From Cryptosporangium aurantiacum (lineage in GTDB: Bacteria; Actinomycetota; Actinomycetes; Mycobacteriales; Cryptosporangiaceae): 64,000 nucleotides of DNA. The translations under genes and the position numbers were made by a program. The notes under the pieces are model-generated. The model was given only the letters and a program-made list of their open reading frames with translations, made no database searches and was not told where the DNA came from. Numbering within the stretch: the stretch's first letter is position 1; each line of letters begins with the position of its first letter. The DNA lies in NCBI RefSeq assembly GCF_900143005.1, contig NZ_FRCS01000007.1, positions 372,001 through 436,000 on the forward strand, given 5' to 3'. Shown here piece by piece: positions 39,785 to 48,425 of the stretch.

Positions 39785-40996
39785 TCAGACCCTCTCGATG
39801 ACCATCGCGATGCCCATGCCACCGGCCGCGCAGAGCGTGACGACGCCCGTGCCCAGGTCACGGCGCTCGAGTTCGTCGAGCAGCGTGCCGAGGATCATCG
39901 CGCCGGTGGCCCCGAGCGGATGACCGAGCGCGATCGCCCCGCCGTTGACGTTGACCCGGTCGTGCGGGAGGTCCAGCTCGCTCATCAGCAGCAGCGGCAC
40001 CGCGGCGAACGCCTCGTTGATCTCCCAGAGGTCGACGTCGTGCACGGCCATGCCCGCGCGGGCCAGCGCCCTGCGGCAGGTCGCGGGCGGTGCGTCGAGG
40101 AACAACAGCGGTTCGGAGCCCAGCGAGACCGACGACCGGATCTTCGCGCGGGGGGTGAGGCCCAGGCGCTCCCCGGCCTCGGTGTTACCGATCAGGACGG
40201 CCGCCGCGCCGTCGACGACGCCGGAGCTGGTGCCCGCGGTGTGCAGATGCTCGATCTTCTCCAGCTGCGGGTAGCGCTGCAGCGCGATCGCGTCCTGGCC
40301 GAGCTTCTCGCCGAAGAACGTGAAGGCGGGCGCCAGGGCGTCGAGCCCGTCGAGCGTGGTGTCCGGTCGTAGATGTTCGTCGCGCTCGAGGACCGTCAAC
40401 CCGAGGACGTCGGTCACCGGGATCACCGACCGGTCGAAGCGTCCCTCCGCCCACGCCTGGGCGGCACGCTGCTGGCTGGCCAGCCCGTAGCTGTCCAGGT
40501 CCTTGCGGGTGAAGCCGCAGAGCGTCGCCAGCAGATCCGCGCTGACGCCCTGCGTCACCATCGGGTGGTCGGCGGTCAGCGCCGGATCGAGGCCCCACGG
40601 GCCTCCGCCGTCGGAGCCCGGCGGCACCCGGGACATGCTCTCGACGCCGCCGCCGATCACCGCGTCGCAGGACCCGGCGGCGATCTTCGCGGCGCCGATC
40701 GCCACGGCCTCCAATCCGGACGCGCAGAACCGGTTGACGTGCAGGCCGGGGACCTGGTCGGCGAATCCGGCCGCGATCGGCGCGATCCGGGGCAGCAGCG
40801 GCCCCTGCTCGCCGGCGCCGCTCACCACGCCGAGGACGACCTCGTCGACGCCGTCCGCGGGAAGCGTGTTGCGCTCCCGGACGGCGCGCAGCGTCTGCAC
40901 GGCGAGCTGGACGGGCGTGATCTCGTGGAGCGCGCCGGTGGGCTTGCCCCGGCCGCGTGGCGTCCGGACGTGGTCGTAGAGGAAAACGTCGGGCAA
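39785..40996 (-). CDS. fadA: Acetyl-CoA C-acyltransferase (thiolase, FadA type)
   Basis: A 403-residue thiolase with all catalytic residues: nucleophilic Cys in NRFCASGLEA near 88, His in GGAIALGHPLGATG near 360, second Cys in CAAGGMG near 390. It cleaves 3-ketoacyl-CoA in the last step of a beta-oxidation round. The start is TTG 40996, placed 7 bases after a strong AGGAGG. It is the first gene of the leftward operon (thiolase, FadB, ligase, kinase) controlled by the divergent promoter region at 41.1 kb. Confidence 0.92.
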   Translation of the reverse strand: MPDVFLYDHVRTPRGRGKPTGALHEITPVQLAVQTLRAVRERNTLPADGVDEVVLGVVSGAGEQGPLLPRIAPIAAGFADQVPGLHVNRFCASGLEAVAIGAAKIAAGSCDAVIGGGVESMSRVPPGSDGGGPWGLDPALTADHPMVTQGVSADLLATLCGFTRKDLDSYGLASQQRAAQAWAEGRFDRSVIPVTDVLGLTVLERDEHLRPDTTLDGLDALAPAFTFFGEKLGQDAIALQRYPQLEKIEHLHTAGTSSGVVDGAAAVLIGNTEAGERLGLTPRAKIRSSVSLGSEPLLFLDAPPATCRRALARAGMAVHDVDLWEINEAFAAVPLLLMSELDLPHDRVNVNGGAIALGHPLGATGAMILGTLLDELERRDLGTGVVTLCAAGGMGIAMVIERV

Positions 40997-41113
40997 GGCG
41001 GACCTCCTGGTCGGCCGGGCAGGAAACCACGTCGAGCGGCGAACCGAGGGCGATCGGGTGCGGCGGAGGCGCGTGGGGAAAGTGCCGACTCGGTCGGCGC
41101 GCCGACACTAAAC

Positions 41114-41128
41114 TGAACTCTGCGTTCA
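41114..41128. promoter_or_regulatory. Operator copy 1 of a paired palindrome
   Basis: TGAACTCTGCGTTCA is a 15-bp palindrome (TGAAC/GTTCA arms) nearly identical to the copy at 41186. On the minus strand it abuts TTGACC (41134-41129), the likely -35 of the thiolase operon. A repressor here would occupy the spacer of the leftward promoter. Confidence 0.6.
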
Positions 41129-41175
41129 GGTCAACGGCCCGTATTCGATCGACGACCGGGCGGCTTCCTAGCCGC

Positions 41176-41200
41176 TTGACAAGCTTGAACTCCGAGTTCA
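41176..41200 (+). promoter_or_regulatory. P450-operon -35 hexamer with operator copy 2
   Basis: A consensus -35 TTGACA (41176-41181) is followed at 41186-41200 by TGAACTCCGAGTTCA, a palindrome with perfect 7-bp arms. The operator falls in the promoter spacer. Centre-to-centre distance to copy 1 is 72 bp, about seven helical turns. Confidence 0.6.
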
Positions 41201-41244
41201 CTGTTGCCCCACTGCGTCCGCGTGCTCATCGAGGAGCGATGTCC

Positions 41245-42501
41245 ATGACGCTGTTCGCGACCCCCCATCCGGTGCAGACACAGATCGACATCTCCTCCCA
41301 GCGGTTCTGGTCGCTGCCGTTCGCCGAGCGGGAGACGTCGTTCGCCCGGCTGCGGGCCGAAGCGCCGGTGAGCTGGCATCCACCGATCGAAGTCGACTTC
41401 CCGCACGACCAGCGCGGGTTCTGGGCCGTCACCCGCGCCGCCGACATCACCGCGGTCAGCCGCGACAGCGAGGTGTTCGAGTCCAAGCACGGCATCACGC
41501 TCGACCCGGTGTCGCCGGAGGAGTCCGTCGCGATCTCGTTCTTCCTCGCGATGGATCCGCCCGAGCACACCCGGTATCGCAAGCTGATCAGCGCGGCGTT
41601 CACCCCGAAGGCGATCGGGCGGATCACCGAGCGGATCGAGCAGAACGCCGTGTCGATCGTCGACGGGCTGATCGGGGCGGGTGACGTCGATTTCGTGACG
41701 GCCTGCTCGGCCCGGTTACCGATGACGACGGTCTCCGACATCGTCGGGGTGCCGGACTCCGAACGCGACCGGGTCTCCCAGGCCGCCGAGCACCTGGTCG
41801 GCGGCGGTGAGGCGGCCGGGCTGTCCCGCGAGGAGTTCCACTCGTTCGCGTTCGGCGAGGTGCTCTACCTGTTCCAGGTCGGCGCCGATCTGGCCGCGCA
41901 CCGGCGGAAGAACCCGGCCGACGACCTGATGACCAACCTCGTCCAGGCGGAGATCGACGGCCACCGGCTGACCGACGACAACATCGGCGCGTTCATGGTG
42001 CTGATGAGCGTCGCGGGCAACGACACCACCAAGCAGGCCACGACCCGGACGATGCTCGCGCTGAACGACTACCCCGAGCAGCGGGACTGGCTGCTGGCGG
42101 ACTACGACGGCCGGATCATGCCGGCGATCGAGGAGTTCGTCCGGTACTCCACCCCGGTCATGCAGTTCACCCGCACCGCGTCCCGCGACGTCGAGCTGCA
42201 CGGCGCGCAGATCGCCGCCGGTGACAAGGTCGCGCTGTTCTACTGCTCGGGCAACCGGGACGAGACCGTGTTCGACCGGCCGGACGTGTTCGACCTGCGC
42301 CGGCGCAAGAGCCTCCACGTCGGGTTCGGGGGCGGCGGAGCCCACTACTGCCTCGGCAGCGGGGTCGCGAAGACCCAGCTGCGGGCGATCATCGGGCAGT
42401 TGCTGACCCGGGTGCCGTCGATCGAGTTCGGTGAGCCGGTGCCGCTGGAGAGCAACTTCATCCACGGCATCGCGTCGCTTCCCGCCCGGATCGGAGCCTG
42501 A
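41245..42501 (+). CDS. Cytochrome P450 (CYP125/CYP142-like heme loop)
   Basis: A 418-residue P450: I-helix AGNDTT near 257, ExxR in IEEFVRY near 298, and heme loop FGGGGAHYCLG with Cys near 368. The one-residue-longer loop with GAHYC resembles the CYP124/125/142 families, which hydroxylate methyl-branched lipids and sterol side chains; this is a family-level hint only. ATG 41245 is 8 bases after GAGGAG and is preferred over ATG 41239. It is the first gene of an operon with alcohol and aldehyde dehydrogenases, which can oxidise a terminal hydroxyl to an acid. Confidence 0.92.
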   Translation: MTLFATPHPVQTQIDISSQRFWSLPFAERETSFARLRAEAPVSWHPPIEVDFPHDQRGFWAVTRAADITAVSRDSEVFESKHGITLDPVSPEESVAISFFLAMDPPEHTRYRKLISAAFTPKAIGRITERIEQNAVSIVDGLIGAGDVDFVTACSARLPMTTVSDIVGVPDSERDRVSQAAEHLVGGGEAAGLSREEFHSFAFGEVLYLFQVGADLAAHRRKNPADDLMTNLVQAEIDGHRLTDDNIGAFMVLMSVAGNDTTKQATTRTMLALNDYPEQRDWLLADYDGRIMPAIEEFVRYSTPVMQFTRTASRDVELHGAQIAAGDKVALFYCSGNRDETVFDRPDVFDLRRRKSLHVGFGGGGAHYCLGSGVAKTQLRAIIGQLLTRVPSIEFGEPVPLESNFIHGIASLPARIGA

Positions 42502-42505
42502 CCCG

Positions 42506-43603
42506 ATGACCCACTCTCGTAGTGCTGTCCTTCGCGACCTCACCGGGCCCTACTCGATCGAGACCGTCACCGTCGACCCACCCGGCCCTGGTGAGGCACT
42601 GGTCCGGGTGGTGGCCGCGGGGCTGTGCCACACCGACCAGTTCGGACGCAGCGGCCTGCTCGGCGACACGTTCCTGCCCGCGATCCTGGGACACGAGGGC
42701 TCCGGGATCGTCGAGGCGGTCGGACCCGGCGTGACGACCGTGGCGCCCGGCGACCACGTCGTGCTGTCGTTCGACTCCTGCGGTTCCTGCGACGCGTGCG
42801 TCGGCGGTGCGCCGTCGAACTGCGTCTCGTTCGAGCTGCACAACGTCACCGGATCGCGCCCCGACGGCAGCGGCTGCGTCACCGACGCGTCCGGCGCCCG
42901 GGTGACCAGCCGCTGGTTCGGGCAGTCGTCGTTCGGCGAGTTCACGCTGGCGACCGCGCGGAACATGGTGAAGGTCGACACCGACGTCCCGCTGGCGCTG
43001 CTCGGCCCGCTGGGCTGTGGCATCCAGACCGGCGCCGGTGCGGTGCTCAACACCGCGCGGCTCGCGCCGGGCCAGACGATCGGCGTCTTCGGCGTCGGCG
43101 CGGTCGGGCTCGCCGCGGTGATGGCCGCGAAGCTGTCCGGGGCGAGCGAGATCGTCGCGGTCGACCTCCACCCGACGCGGCGCGCACTCGCCGCGGAGCT
43201 CGGCGCCACCCGGGTCGTCGACGGGAACGATCCGGACCTGATCGCCGCGGTTCGTGGCGACGGGCCCGGCCTCGACGTCACGTTCGACACCACCGGCGTC
43301 AGCGCCGTGATGAGCGCGGCGATCGACGTCCTCCGGCGGCCCGGCCTGTGCATCCTGGTCGGAGCCGGCCTGGACACGCTGACCGTCTTCCCGGCCGCGC
43401 TGGCGGGGAAGACCGTGACCTACGTCTACGAGGGCAGCGCGGTGCCGCAGCTGTTCATCCCGCGCCTGATCGACCTCTGGAAGCGCGGGCTCTTCCCCTT
43501 CGACCGGCTGATCACCGAGTATCCGTTCGAGGCGATCGACCAGGCAGAAGCCGACGCCAATTCCGGCGTCACCGTGAAGCCGGTGCTCCTGCTCAAGCCC
43601 TGA
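42506..43603 (+). CDS. Zinc-dependent alcohol dehydrogenase
   Basis: A 365-residue class III-like medium-chain dehydrogenase. Catalytic zinc ligands are Cys in GLCHTDQ near 40 and His-Glu in GHEGSG near 62. The structural zinc loop is SCGSCDACVGGAPSNC near 91-106. GVFGVGAVGLAA near 192-203 is the NAD site. It fits the P450-operon role of oxidising a primary alcohol to an aldehyde. It starts 4 bases after the P450 stop, and the aldehyde dehydrogenase follows 17 bases later. Confidence 0.9.
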   Translation: MTHSRSAVLRDLTGPYSIETVTVDPPGPGEALVRVVAAGLCHTDQFGRSGLLGDTFLPAILGHEGSGIVEAVGPGVTTVAPGDHVVLSFDSCGSCDACVGGAPSNCVSFELHNVTGSRPDGSGCVTDASGARVTSRWFGQSSFGEFTLATARNMVKVDTDVPLALLGPLGCGIQTGAGAVLNTARLAPGQTIGVFGVGAVGLAAVMAAKLSGASEIVAVDLHPTRRALAAELGATRVVDGNDPDLIAAVRGDGPGLDVTFDTTGVSAVMSAAIDVLRRPGLCILVGAGLDTLTVFPAALAGKTVTYVYEGSAVPQLFIPRLIDLWKRGLFPFDRLITEYPFEAIDQAEADANSGVTVKPVLLLKP

Positions 43604-43620
43604 TCCTTTCGGAGGCTCGC

Positions 43621-45051
43621 ATGTCCGTCACCGCCGACCACCCCCGTACCGTGACGATCGACGGCTCGGGAGTCGAAACCGCCGCCCACTTCGACGTGAT
43701 CAACCCGGCCACCGGCGAGCCGTTCGCCAGCGCGCCGGCCGTCTCGCCGCAACAACTCGACGCCGCTGTGCGCGCCGCCGACGCCGCGTACGGCCGCTGG
43801 CGCCGCGACGAGGACGCGCGGAAAGCCGCGCTGCTGGCCGCCGCCGACGCGGTCGACGCCGCCGCGGGCGAGCTCGCCGCGATCCTGACCGCGGAGCAGG
43901 GCAAGCCGCTCCAGGACGCGGCGACCGAGACCTTCCTGGTGTCGCTGTGGCTGCGCTACTACGCCAACCTCGAGCTCGGGCCGGAGATCGTCCGGGACGA
44001 CGAGAACGGCTACGCCGAGGTCCACCGGCGGCCGCTGGGCGTCGTCGCGGCGATCACGCCGTGGAACTTCCCGCTGACGCTGGCGATGTGGAAGATCGCG
44101 CCGGCACTGCGCGCGGGCAACACGGTCGTGATCAAGCCGTCGCCGTTCACGCCGCTGGCGACGCTCGCGCTCGGCGAGGTGCTCCGCGATGTGCTGCCGC
44201 CGGGCGTCCTCAACGTCGTCACCGGGCCGGACCCGCTCGGCGCGTCGCTGACCACCCACCCGCTCGTGCGCAAGATCAGCTTCACCGGCTCCACCGCGAC
44301 CGGCAAGAAGGTCGCGGCCGCCGCGGCCGACGACCTCAAGCGGGTCACGCTCGAACTCGGTGGCAACGACCCGGCGATCGTCCTGCCCGGCGCGCCGATC
44401 GGTGACATCGCGGCCGGGCTCTTCTGGAGCGGGTTCATCAACAACGGGCAGACCTGCCTGGCGGTCAAGCGGATCTACGTCCACGAGGAACAGCACGACG
44501 ACCTGGTGGAGGCGCTCGCCGGGATCGCGCGGGACGTCCGGGTCGACGAGGGCACCGCCGAGGGCGTCCAGCTCGGGCCGATCAACAACCGTCCGCAGTT
44601 CGAGCGGGTCTCCGGGCTGGTCGCGGACGCGGTCGCGCACGACGCCACGGTCGCGGCCGGCGGCCAGGCCCTCGACCGGCCGGGGTACTTCTTCGCCCCG
44701 ACAATCCTCGCGAACGTCTCCGACGGGCTCGCGGTCGTCGACGAGGAGCAGTTCGGCCCGGTGTTACCGGTGATCTCCTACCGCGAGGTGGACGACGCGG
44801 TCGCGCGCGCCAACAGCACCCGGTACGGGCTGACGGCCTCGGTGTGGTCGGCCGACCCGGAGCACGCCGCCGAGGTCGCGGCCGAGGTGGACGCCGGGCA
44901 GGTCACCGTGAACATGCACGGCGGCGCGGTCACACCGGACCTGCCGTTCGGCGGGCACAAGTGGAGTGGGATCGGCGTCGAGAACGGGCCGTGGGGCTTG
45001 TACGGCTTCACCGAGACGCAGGTGCTCGCGGGCCCGGCACGGAGCGCCTGA
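43621..45051 (+). CDS. Aldehyde dehydrogenase
   Basis: A 476-residue ALDH. ITPWNFPLTLAMWK is near 145-158, FTGSTATGKKVA near 220, general-base Glu in LELGGND near 243, nucleophilic Cys in NGQTCLAVKR near 277, and FGPVLPV near 378. All key residues are present. GGAGG precedes the ATG by 7 bases. It completes the alcohol-aldehyde-acid oxidation series begun by the P450; the acid could then be activated by a ligase in the divergent operon. It ends tail to tail with the GntR gene. Confidence 0.92.
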   Translation: MSVTADHPRTVTIDGSGVETAAHFDVINPATGEPFASAPAVSPQQLDAAVRAADAAYGRWRRDEDARKAALLAAADAVDAAAGELAAILTAEQGKPLQDAATETFLVSLWLRYYANLELGPEIVRDDENGYAEVHRRPLGVVAAITPWNFPLTLAMWKIAPALRAGNTVVIKPSPFTPLATLALGEVLRDVLPPGVLNVVTGPDPLGASLTTHPLVRKISFTGSTATGKKVAAAAADDLKRVTLELGGNDPAIVLPGAPIGDIAAGLFWSGFINNGQTCLAVKRIYVHEEQHDDLVEALAGIARDVRVDEGTAEGVQLGPINNRPQFERVSGLVADAVAHDATVAAGGQALDRPGYFFAPTILANVSDGLAVVDEEQFGPVLPVISYREVDDAVARANSTRYGLTASVWSADPEHAAEVAAEVDAGQVTVNMHGGAVTPDLPFGGHKWSGIGVENGPWGLYGFTETQVLAGPARSA

Positions 45052-45061
45052 GCAACGCGGC

Positions 45062-45805
45062 TCAGTAGTCGTGTCGCATCAGGTCGATCACGGTCTTCGC
45101 GCGCTGTGCGAGCAGTACCCGTCCGACCACCGCCATGTGCTCGGACCAGTGGTGTTCGGCCGCGACCGCGTCACCGTCCTCGATCAGCGCGGCGAGGCGG
45201 GCCTGGGAGCGCAGGCCACGCAGCCGGGTGGCGCTGGTGTCGGCGGCGCTCGGCTGGCTGACCGTCGTCACGGCTCGGGCGACAACCTCGTTGAGCATCT
45301 CGGCCACGATGCCGAGCGTCCGGTTCCCCGCCAGCTCGACCAGGCGCGCGTGGAACCGGGCGTTGGCGCGCCCGAACGCGTCCGGATCGTCGACGACCTC
45401 GAGTTGATCGGCGATGAGCCGACGCAGTTCGCCGGCCGCCTCCCGGCGGCCGTCCGAGGCCGCCACCGTCCGCGCCGCGACCGGCTCCAGCAGCCGCCGC
45501 GCGTCGTAGACGTCGGCCAGCGGCACGTTGCGGGCCTGCAGCACCAGCGCCGCGGTCCGCGCGGTCATCCGGTGGTCGGGGCGGTGCACGACGACCCCGC
45601 CCCGCGCGCCCCGCTTCACCGAGATGAGGCCTTCGGCCTCCAGGATGCGCAGCGCTTCGCGCAGCGACGGGCGGGAGACGCCGAACCTCTCGACGAGGTC
45701 CGGTTCCCGTCCGAGCGACTCGCCCTCCGACAACTCACCCCGGACGATGAGCATGCGGATCTCGTCGGCGATCCGCTGTGGCTTCTCGCGCGCCTCGGCG
45801 GCCAT
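45062..45805 (-). CDS. GntR-family (FCD/FadR-type) regulator
   Basis: A 247-residue regulator: winged helix at about 8-74 (GREPDLVERFGVSRPSLREALRI-type recognition helix) and a helical FCD domain at about 95-230 with conserved Asp/His positions that usually bind a metal and a carboxylate ligand. A 16-bp palindrome lies 18 bp upstream of its ATG and recurs at two other promoters of the cluster. This gene is therefore the likely local, autoregulated repressor for acyl-CoA metabolism. Confidence 0.87.
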   Translation of the reverse strand: MAAEAREKPQRIADEIRMLIVRGELSEGESLGREPDLVERFGVSRPSLREALRILEAEGLISVKRGARGGVVVHRPDHRMTARTAALVLQARNVPLADVYDARRLLEPVAARTVAASDGRREAAGELRRLIADQLEVVDDPDAFGRANARFHARLVELAGNRTLGIVAEMLNEVVARAVTTVSQPSAADTSATRLRGLRSQARLAALIEDGDAVAAEHHWSEHMAVVGRVLLAQRAKTVIDLMRHDY

Positions 45806-45822
45806 CTGAGTGTTCTCCTCCG

Positions 45823-45838
45823 AAACATCTGGAGGTTT
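45823..45838. promoter_or_regulatory. GntR operator candidate, site A
   Basis: AAACATCTGGAGGTTT fits the symmetric pattern AAACnTCnnGAnGTTT. It lies just upstream of the GntR gene and after the stop of the crotonase gene, where it could block the GntR promoter. Confidence 0.55.
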
Positions 45839-45847
45839 GAGACTAAC

Positions 45848-46714
45848 TCAGCTCGGTTCCGGGACTTCGAAGTGTGCGTCGCGCAGCTCGAACGCGCGCC
45901 GGGTGCCGTGCTCCGCGCGGGTCTTGACGAAGTTGAATTCGCCGTCCTCGAACTGCAGGTTCGTTCCGAACGCGTGGACGAGGTAGCTGACCACCTCCTC
46001 GCCCTGGTAACCCTGCAGCTGCTCGACCAGGCGGAACGCCTCCTTCGCGATGACCAGGCCGTCGGCGGGCATCCGGGCGATCTTGCGGCCCCACCAGTCG
46101 GCCCGCGCCGCGACGTCGTCCGCGGCCACGACCTCGGTGAAGATCGGCCACTGGCGCAACTCGGCGGCGCGGATCGTGTCGCCGGTCAGCAGCAGGCGCC
46201 GGGCCAGCATCGGGCCCAGCCGGTGGAAGAACGTGTGCAGCGACCCGAGCGCCGGGCCGAGGAACCGGGTCGCGGGCATGCCCATCAGCGTGTCCTCGGC
46301 GACCACCGCGACGTCGGCCATCAGCGCCAGCTCGAACCCGCCGCCCAGCGCGTAACCGCGGACCTCGGCGATCGTGACCTTCGGGTAGCCGATCAGGTTG
46401 TGGTAGAAGCTGAACGTCTTGCGGTCGACGGACAGGCGCCGGCGCTGGCTGGGGCGGCGTTTTCGGTCGTTCCCCGTGCCGTCGCCGTACCAGGCGTAGG
46501 CGTTGCCCATGTCCGCGCCGGTGCTGAACACGTCGCCGCTGCCGCGCAGGTGGACGACCTTGATCGTGTCGTCGAGCGCCAGGTCGTCGAGGTACGCGCC
46601 GAGCTGCTCGCGCATCGCCGCGTCGTAGGCGTTGCGACGGTCCGGGTTGTCGAGCGTGAGCCGGGCGATGCCGGTCTCCTCGTCGCGGTCCAACAGCACG
46701 CGGCCGGTCCCCAT
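45848..46714 (-). CDS. Enoyl-CoA hydratase/isomerase-family protein (crotonase 1)
   Basis: A 288-residue crotonase. VFSTGADMGN (about 62-71) and YALGGGFELALMAD (about 125-138) form the CoA/oxyanion sites. The first catalytic Glu is kept (FEL), but the second, normally in the PExxLG segment, is replaced in MPATRFLG. A basic insert (KRRPSQRRR) lies at about 84-92. It may therefore be an isomerase, hydrolase or lyase, not a hydratase. ATG 46714 has AAGGGA upstream. It is divergent from the main rightward operon and probably cotranscribed with the GntR gene. Confidence 0.83.
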   Translation of the reverse strand: MGTGRVLLDRDEETGIARLTLDNPDRRNAYDAAMREQLGAYLDDLALDDTIKVVHLRGSGDVFSTGADMGNAYAWYGDGTGNDRKRRPSQRRRLSVDRKTFSFYHNLIGYPKVTIAEVRGYALGGGFELALMADVAVVAEDTLMGMPATRFLGPALGSLHTFFHRLGPMLARRLLLTGDTIRAAELRQWPIFTEVVAADDVAARADWWGRKIARMPADGLVIAKEAFRLVEQLQGYQGEEVVSYLVHAFGTNLQFEDGEFNFVKTRAEHGTRRAFELRDAHFEVPEPS

Positions 46715-46747
46715 GGCGGTTCCCTTCGGTTGGGCGTCGAGGACTTT

Positions 46748-46763
46748 ATACATCTAGATATTT
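46748..46763. promoter_or_regulatory. GntR operator candidate, site B
   Basis: ATACATCTAGATATTT shares ACATCT and the TTT end with site A and contains the perfect palindrome ATCTAGAT. It lies between the divergent crotonase 1 and crotonase 2 genes, so one bound dimer could control both directions. Confidence 0.5.
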
Positions 46764-46823
46764 CGCCGTGTCGGCGTTTACGATCGGGCCGTCCCGCATC
46801 GGGCGCCCGGAAGGAGGTACGGC

Positions 46824-47615
46824 GTGAGCGGTCTCGCCGTGAGCCGGAACGGCGGCGTGCTCCGCGTCGACCTCGACCGGCCGGCCCGCAAGAACGCACT
46901 GGACAGCGCCGCCGTCGGCGCGCTGATCGACGTCCTTCGCGCCGCGGCCACCGACGACGATCTGCGCGTCGTCGTCCTCGGCAGCACCGGACCGGACTTC
47001 TGCTCCGGAGCCGACTGGGTGAGCACGAACCGCGGCGATCGGCCGCGGCCGCGCACCGGCGCCGTGCAGCGGCGTACCGCGGTCGAGGCGCACCGGCTGG
47101 TCCAGCTGGTCACCGAGGTGCAGCTCCCGGTCGTCTGCGAGGTCCGCGGGTACGCCGCCGGGCTCGGCTGCCAGCTGGCGCTGGCCGCGGACTTCACGAT
47201 CGCCACCGACGACAGCTGCTTCTGGGAGCCGTTCGTCCAGCGCGGCTTCAGCGCCGACAGCGGCGCGACCTGGCTGCTGCCCCGCCTGGCCGGTGTCGCG
47301 CGGGCGAAGGAGATGCTGCTGCTCGGGCGCAAGGTCAGTGGTGCCGAGGCTGCCGACTGGGGTCTCGTCCACCGTGCCGTACCGGCCGCGGAGCTCGAAC
47401 CGGCCACCGCGTCGGTCGTCGATCAGCTCGCGGCAGGACCGACCGTCGCGGTCGGGCTGACCAAACGCGCGATCCACCGCGGGCTCTCGCTCGGCCTGGC
47501 CGACGCGATGGAGTACGAGGCGACGGCGCTCGAGCTGTCGTCCCGGACCGCCGACTTCAAAGAAGGACTCGCGGCGTTCACCCAGCGCCGCTCGCCCCGC
47601 TTCACCGGACGGTAG
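46824..47615 (+). CDS. Crotonase-family protein, PaaG isomerase-like (crotonase 2)
   Basis: A 263-residue crotonase. FCSGADW (about 59-65) is the CoA-binding motif. GYAAGLGCQLALAAD has Gln where hydratases have the first Glu. FSADSGATWLLPRLAG near 142-157 carries Asp at the position used by PaaG-type ring-opened 1,2-epoxide isomerases. Isomerisation is thus more likely than hydration. GTG 46824 follows a strong AAGGAGG. It is the first gene of a six-gene operon of crotonases and acyl-CoA ligases running to 53787. Confidence 0.84.
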   Translation: MSGLAVSRNGGVLRVDLDRPARKNALDSAAVGALIDVLRAAATDDDLRVVVLGSTGPDFCSGADWVSTNRGDRPRPRTGAVQRRTAVEAHRLVQLVTEVQLPVVCEVRGYAAGLGCQLALAADFTIATDDSCFWEPFVQRGFSADSGATWLLPRLAGVARAKEMLLLGRKVSGAEAADWGLVHRAVPAAELEPATASVVDQLAAGPTVAVGLTKRAIHRGLSLGLADAMEYEATALELSSRTADFKEGLAAFTQRRSPRFTGR

Positions 47616-47621
47616 GTACCC

Positions 47622-48425
47622 ATGGAGTTCGAGACGATCCGCTACGAGGTGTCCGACCGGATCGCGACGATCACGTTCGATCGGCCGGAGGCCTTGAACG
47701 CGGTGAACCCGCTGATGGTGCGCGAACTGCACACGGCGTACGCGGCGGCCGAGGCCGACGAGGCGGTGTGGACGATCATCGTCACCGGTGCCGGGCGGGC
47801 GTTCTGCGCGGGTGCCGACGTGGGGGAGATTCCCGACGACGGGCGGGTGATCTACGAGGAGCCGTACCTGTCCACGTATCCGCAGTGGGAGGCGCCGCAG
47901 GAGGCCACCCCGCCGTTCCGGACGATGACCAAACCGGTGCTCGCCGCGGTCAACGGACTGTGCTGCGGCGCGGGGCTGGATCTCGTCACGACCGGCGACA
48001 TCGCAATCGCGTCCGAGCGGGCGGAGTTCTTCGACCCGCACGTGAGCATCGGCCTGGTGTCCGGACGCGAGTCGGTGCGGCTCGCGCGGGTGCTGCCACC
48101 GGGCATCGCGCTGCGGGTGGCGCTGATGGGGAAGCACGAGCGGCTCAGTGCGGAGCGGGCCTACCAGTTCGGGCTGGTGTCCGAGGTCGTGCCGCACGAG
48201 CAGTTGCTGACCCGGGCCCGGGAAGTCGCCGGGATGATCAACCGGAACGCACCGCTGGCGGTGCGGGGTACTCGGCTGGCGATCCGGCGCGGGCTCGACC
48301 TGCCGCTGCACGACGCGGAGATCCTCGCCGAGGCGTACCGGGAGCGGGTGGTGCGTACCGAGGACGCTCGTGAGGGGCCGCAGGCATTCCTGGAGAAGCG
48401 CGCGCCGAAGTGGCAGTGTCGATGA
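47622..48425 (+). CDS. Crotonase-family protein (crotonase 3)
   Basis: A 267-residue crotonase: FCAGADVG near 60, LCCGAGLDLVTTGD near 107-120 with Asp instead of the first catalytic Glu, and EFFDPHVSIGLVSGRESVRL near 127-146. The second Glu is displaced to the RES segment. It belongs with crotonase 4 in a subgroup marked by FFDxHVSxG. The substrate is unknown. It starts 6 bases after crotonase 2 and overlaps crotonase 4 by 4 bp. Confidence 0.84.
   Translation: MEFETIRYEVSDRIATITFDRPEALNAVNPLMVRELHTAYAAAEADEAVWTIIVTGAGRAFCAGADVGEIPDDGRVIYEEPYLSTYPQWEAPQEATPPFRTMTKPVLAAVNGLCCGAGLDLVTTGDIAIASERAEFFDPHVSIGLVSGRESVRLARVLPPGIALRVALMGKHERLSAERAYQFGLVSEVVPHEQLLTRAREVAGMINRNAPLAVRGTRLAIRRGLDLPLHDAEILAEAYRERVVRTEDAREGPQAFLEKRAPKWQCR

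Noticed and set aside
40997-41244. A short coding sequence between the thiolase and P450 genes
   Set aside because: Frames here have no start with a ribosome-binding site, and the region is explained by two promoters and twin operators.
45046-45065. Short CTGAGC/GCTCAG hairpin between the aldehyde dehydrogenase and GntR genes
   Set aside because: A 6-bp stem is too weak to call a terminator with confidence.
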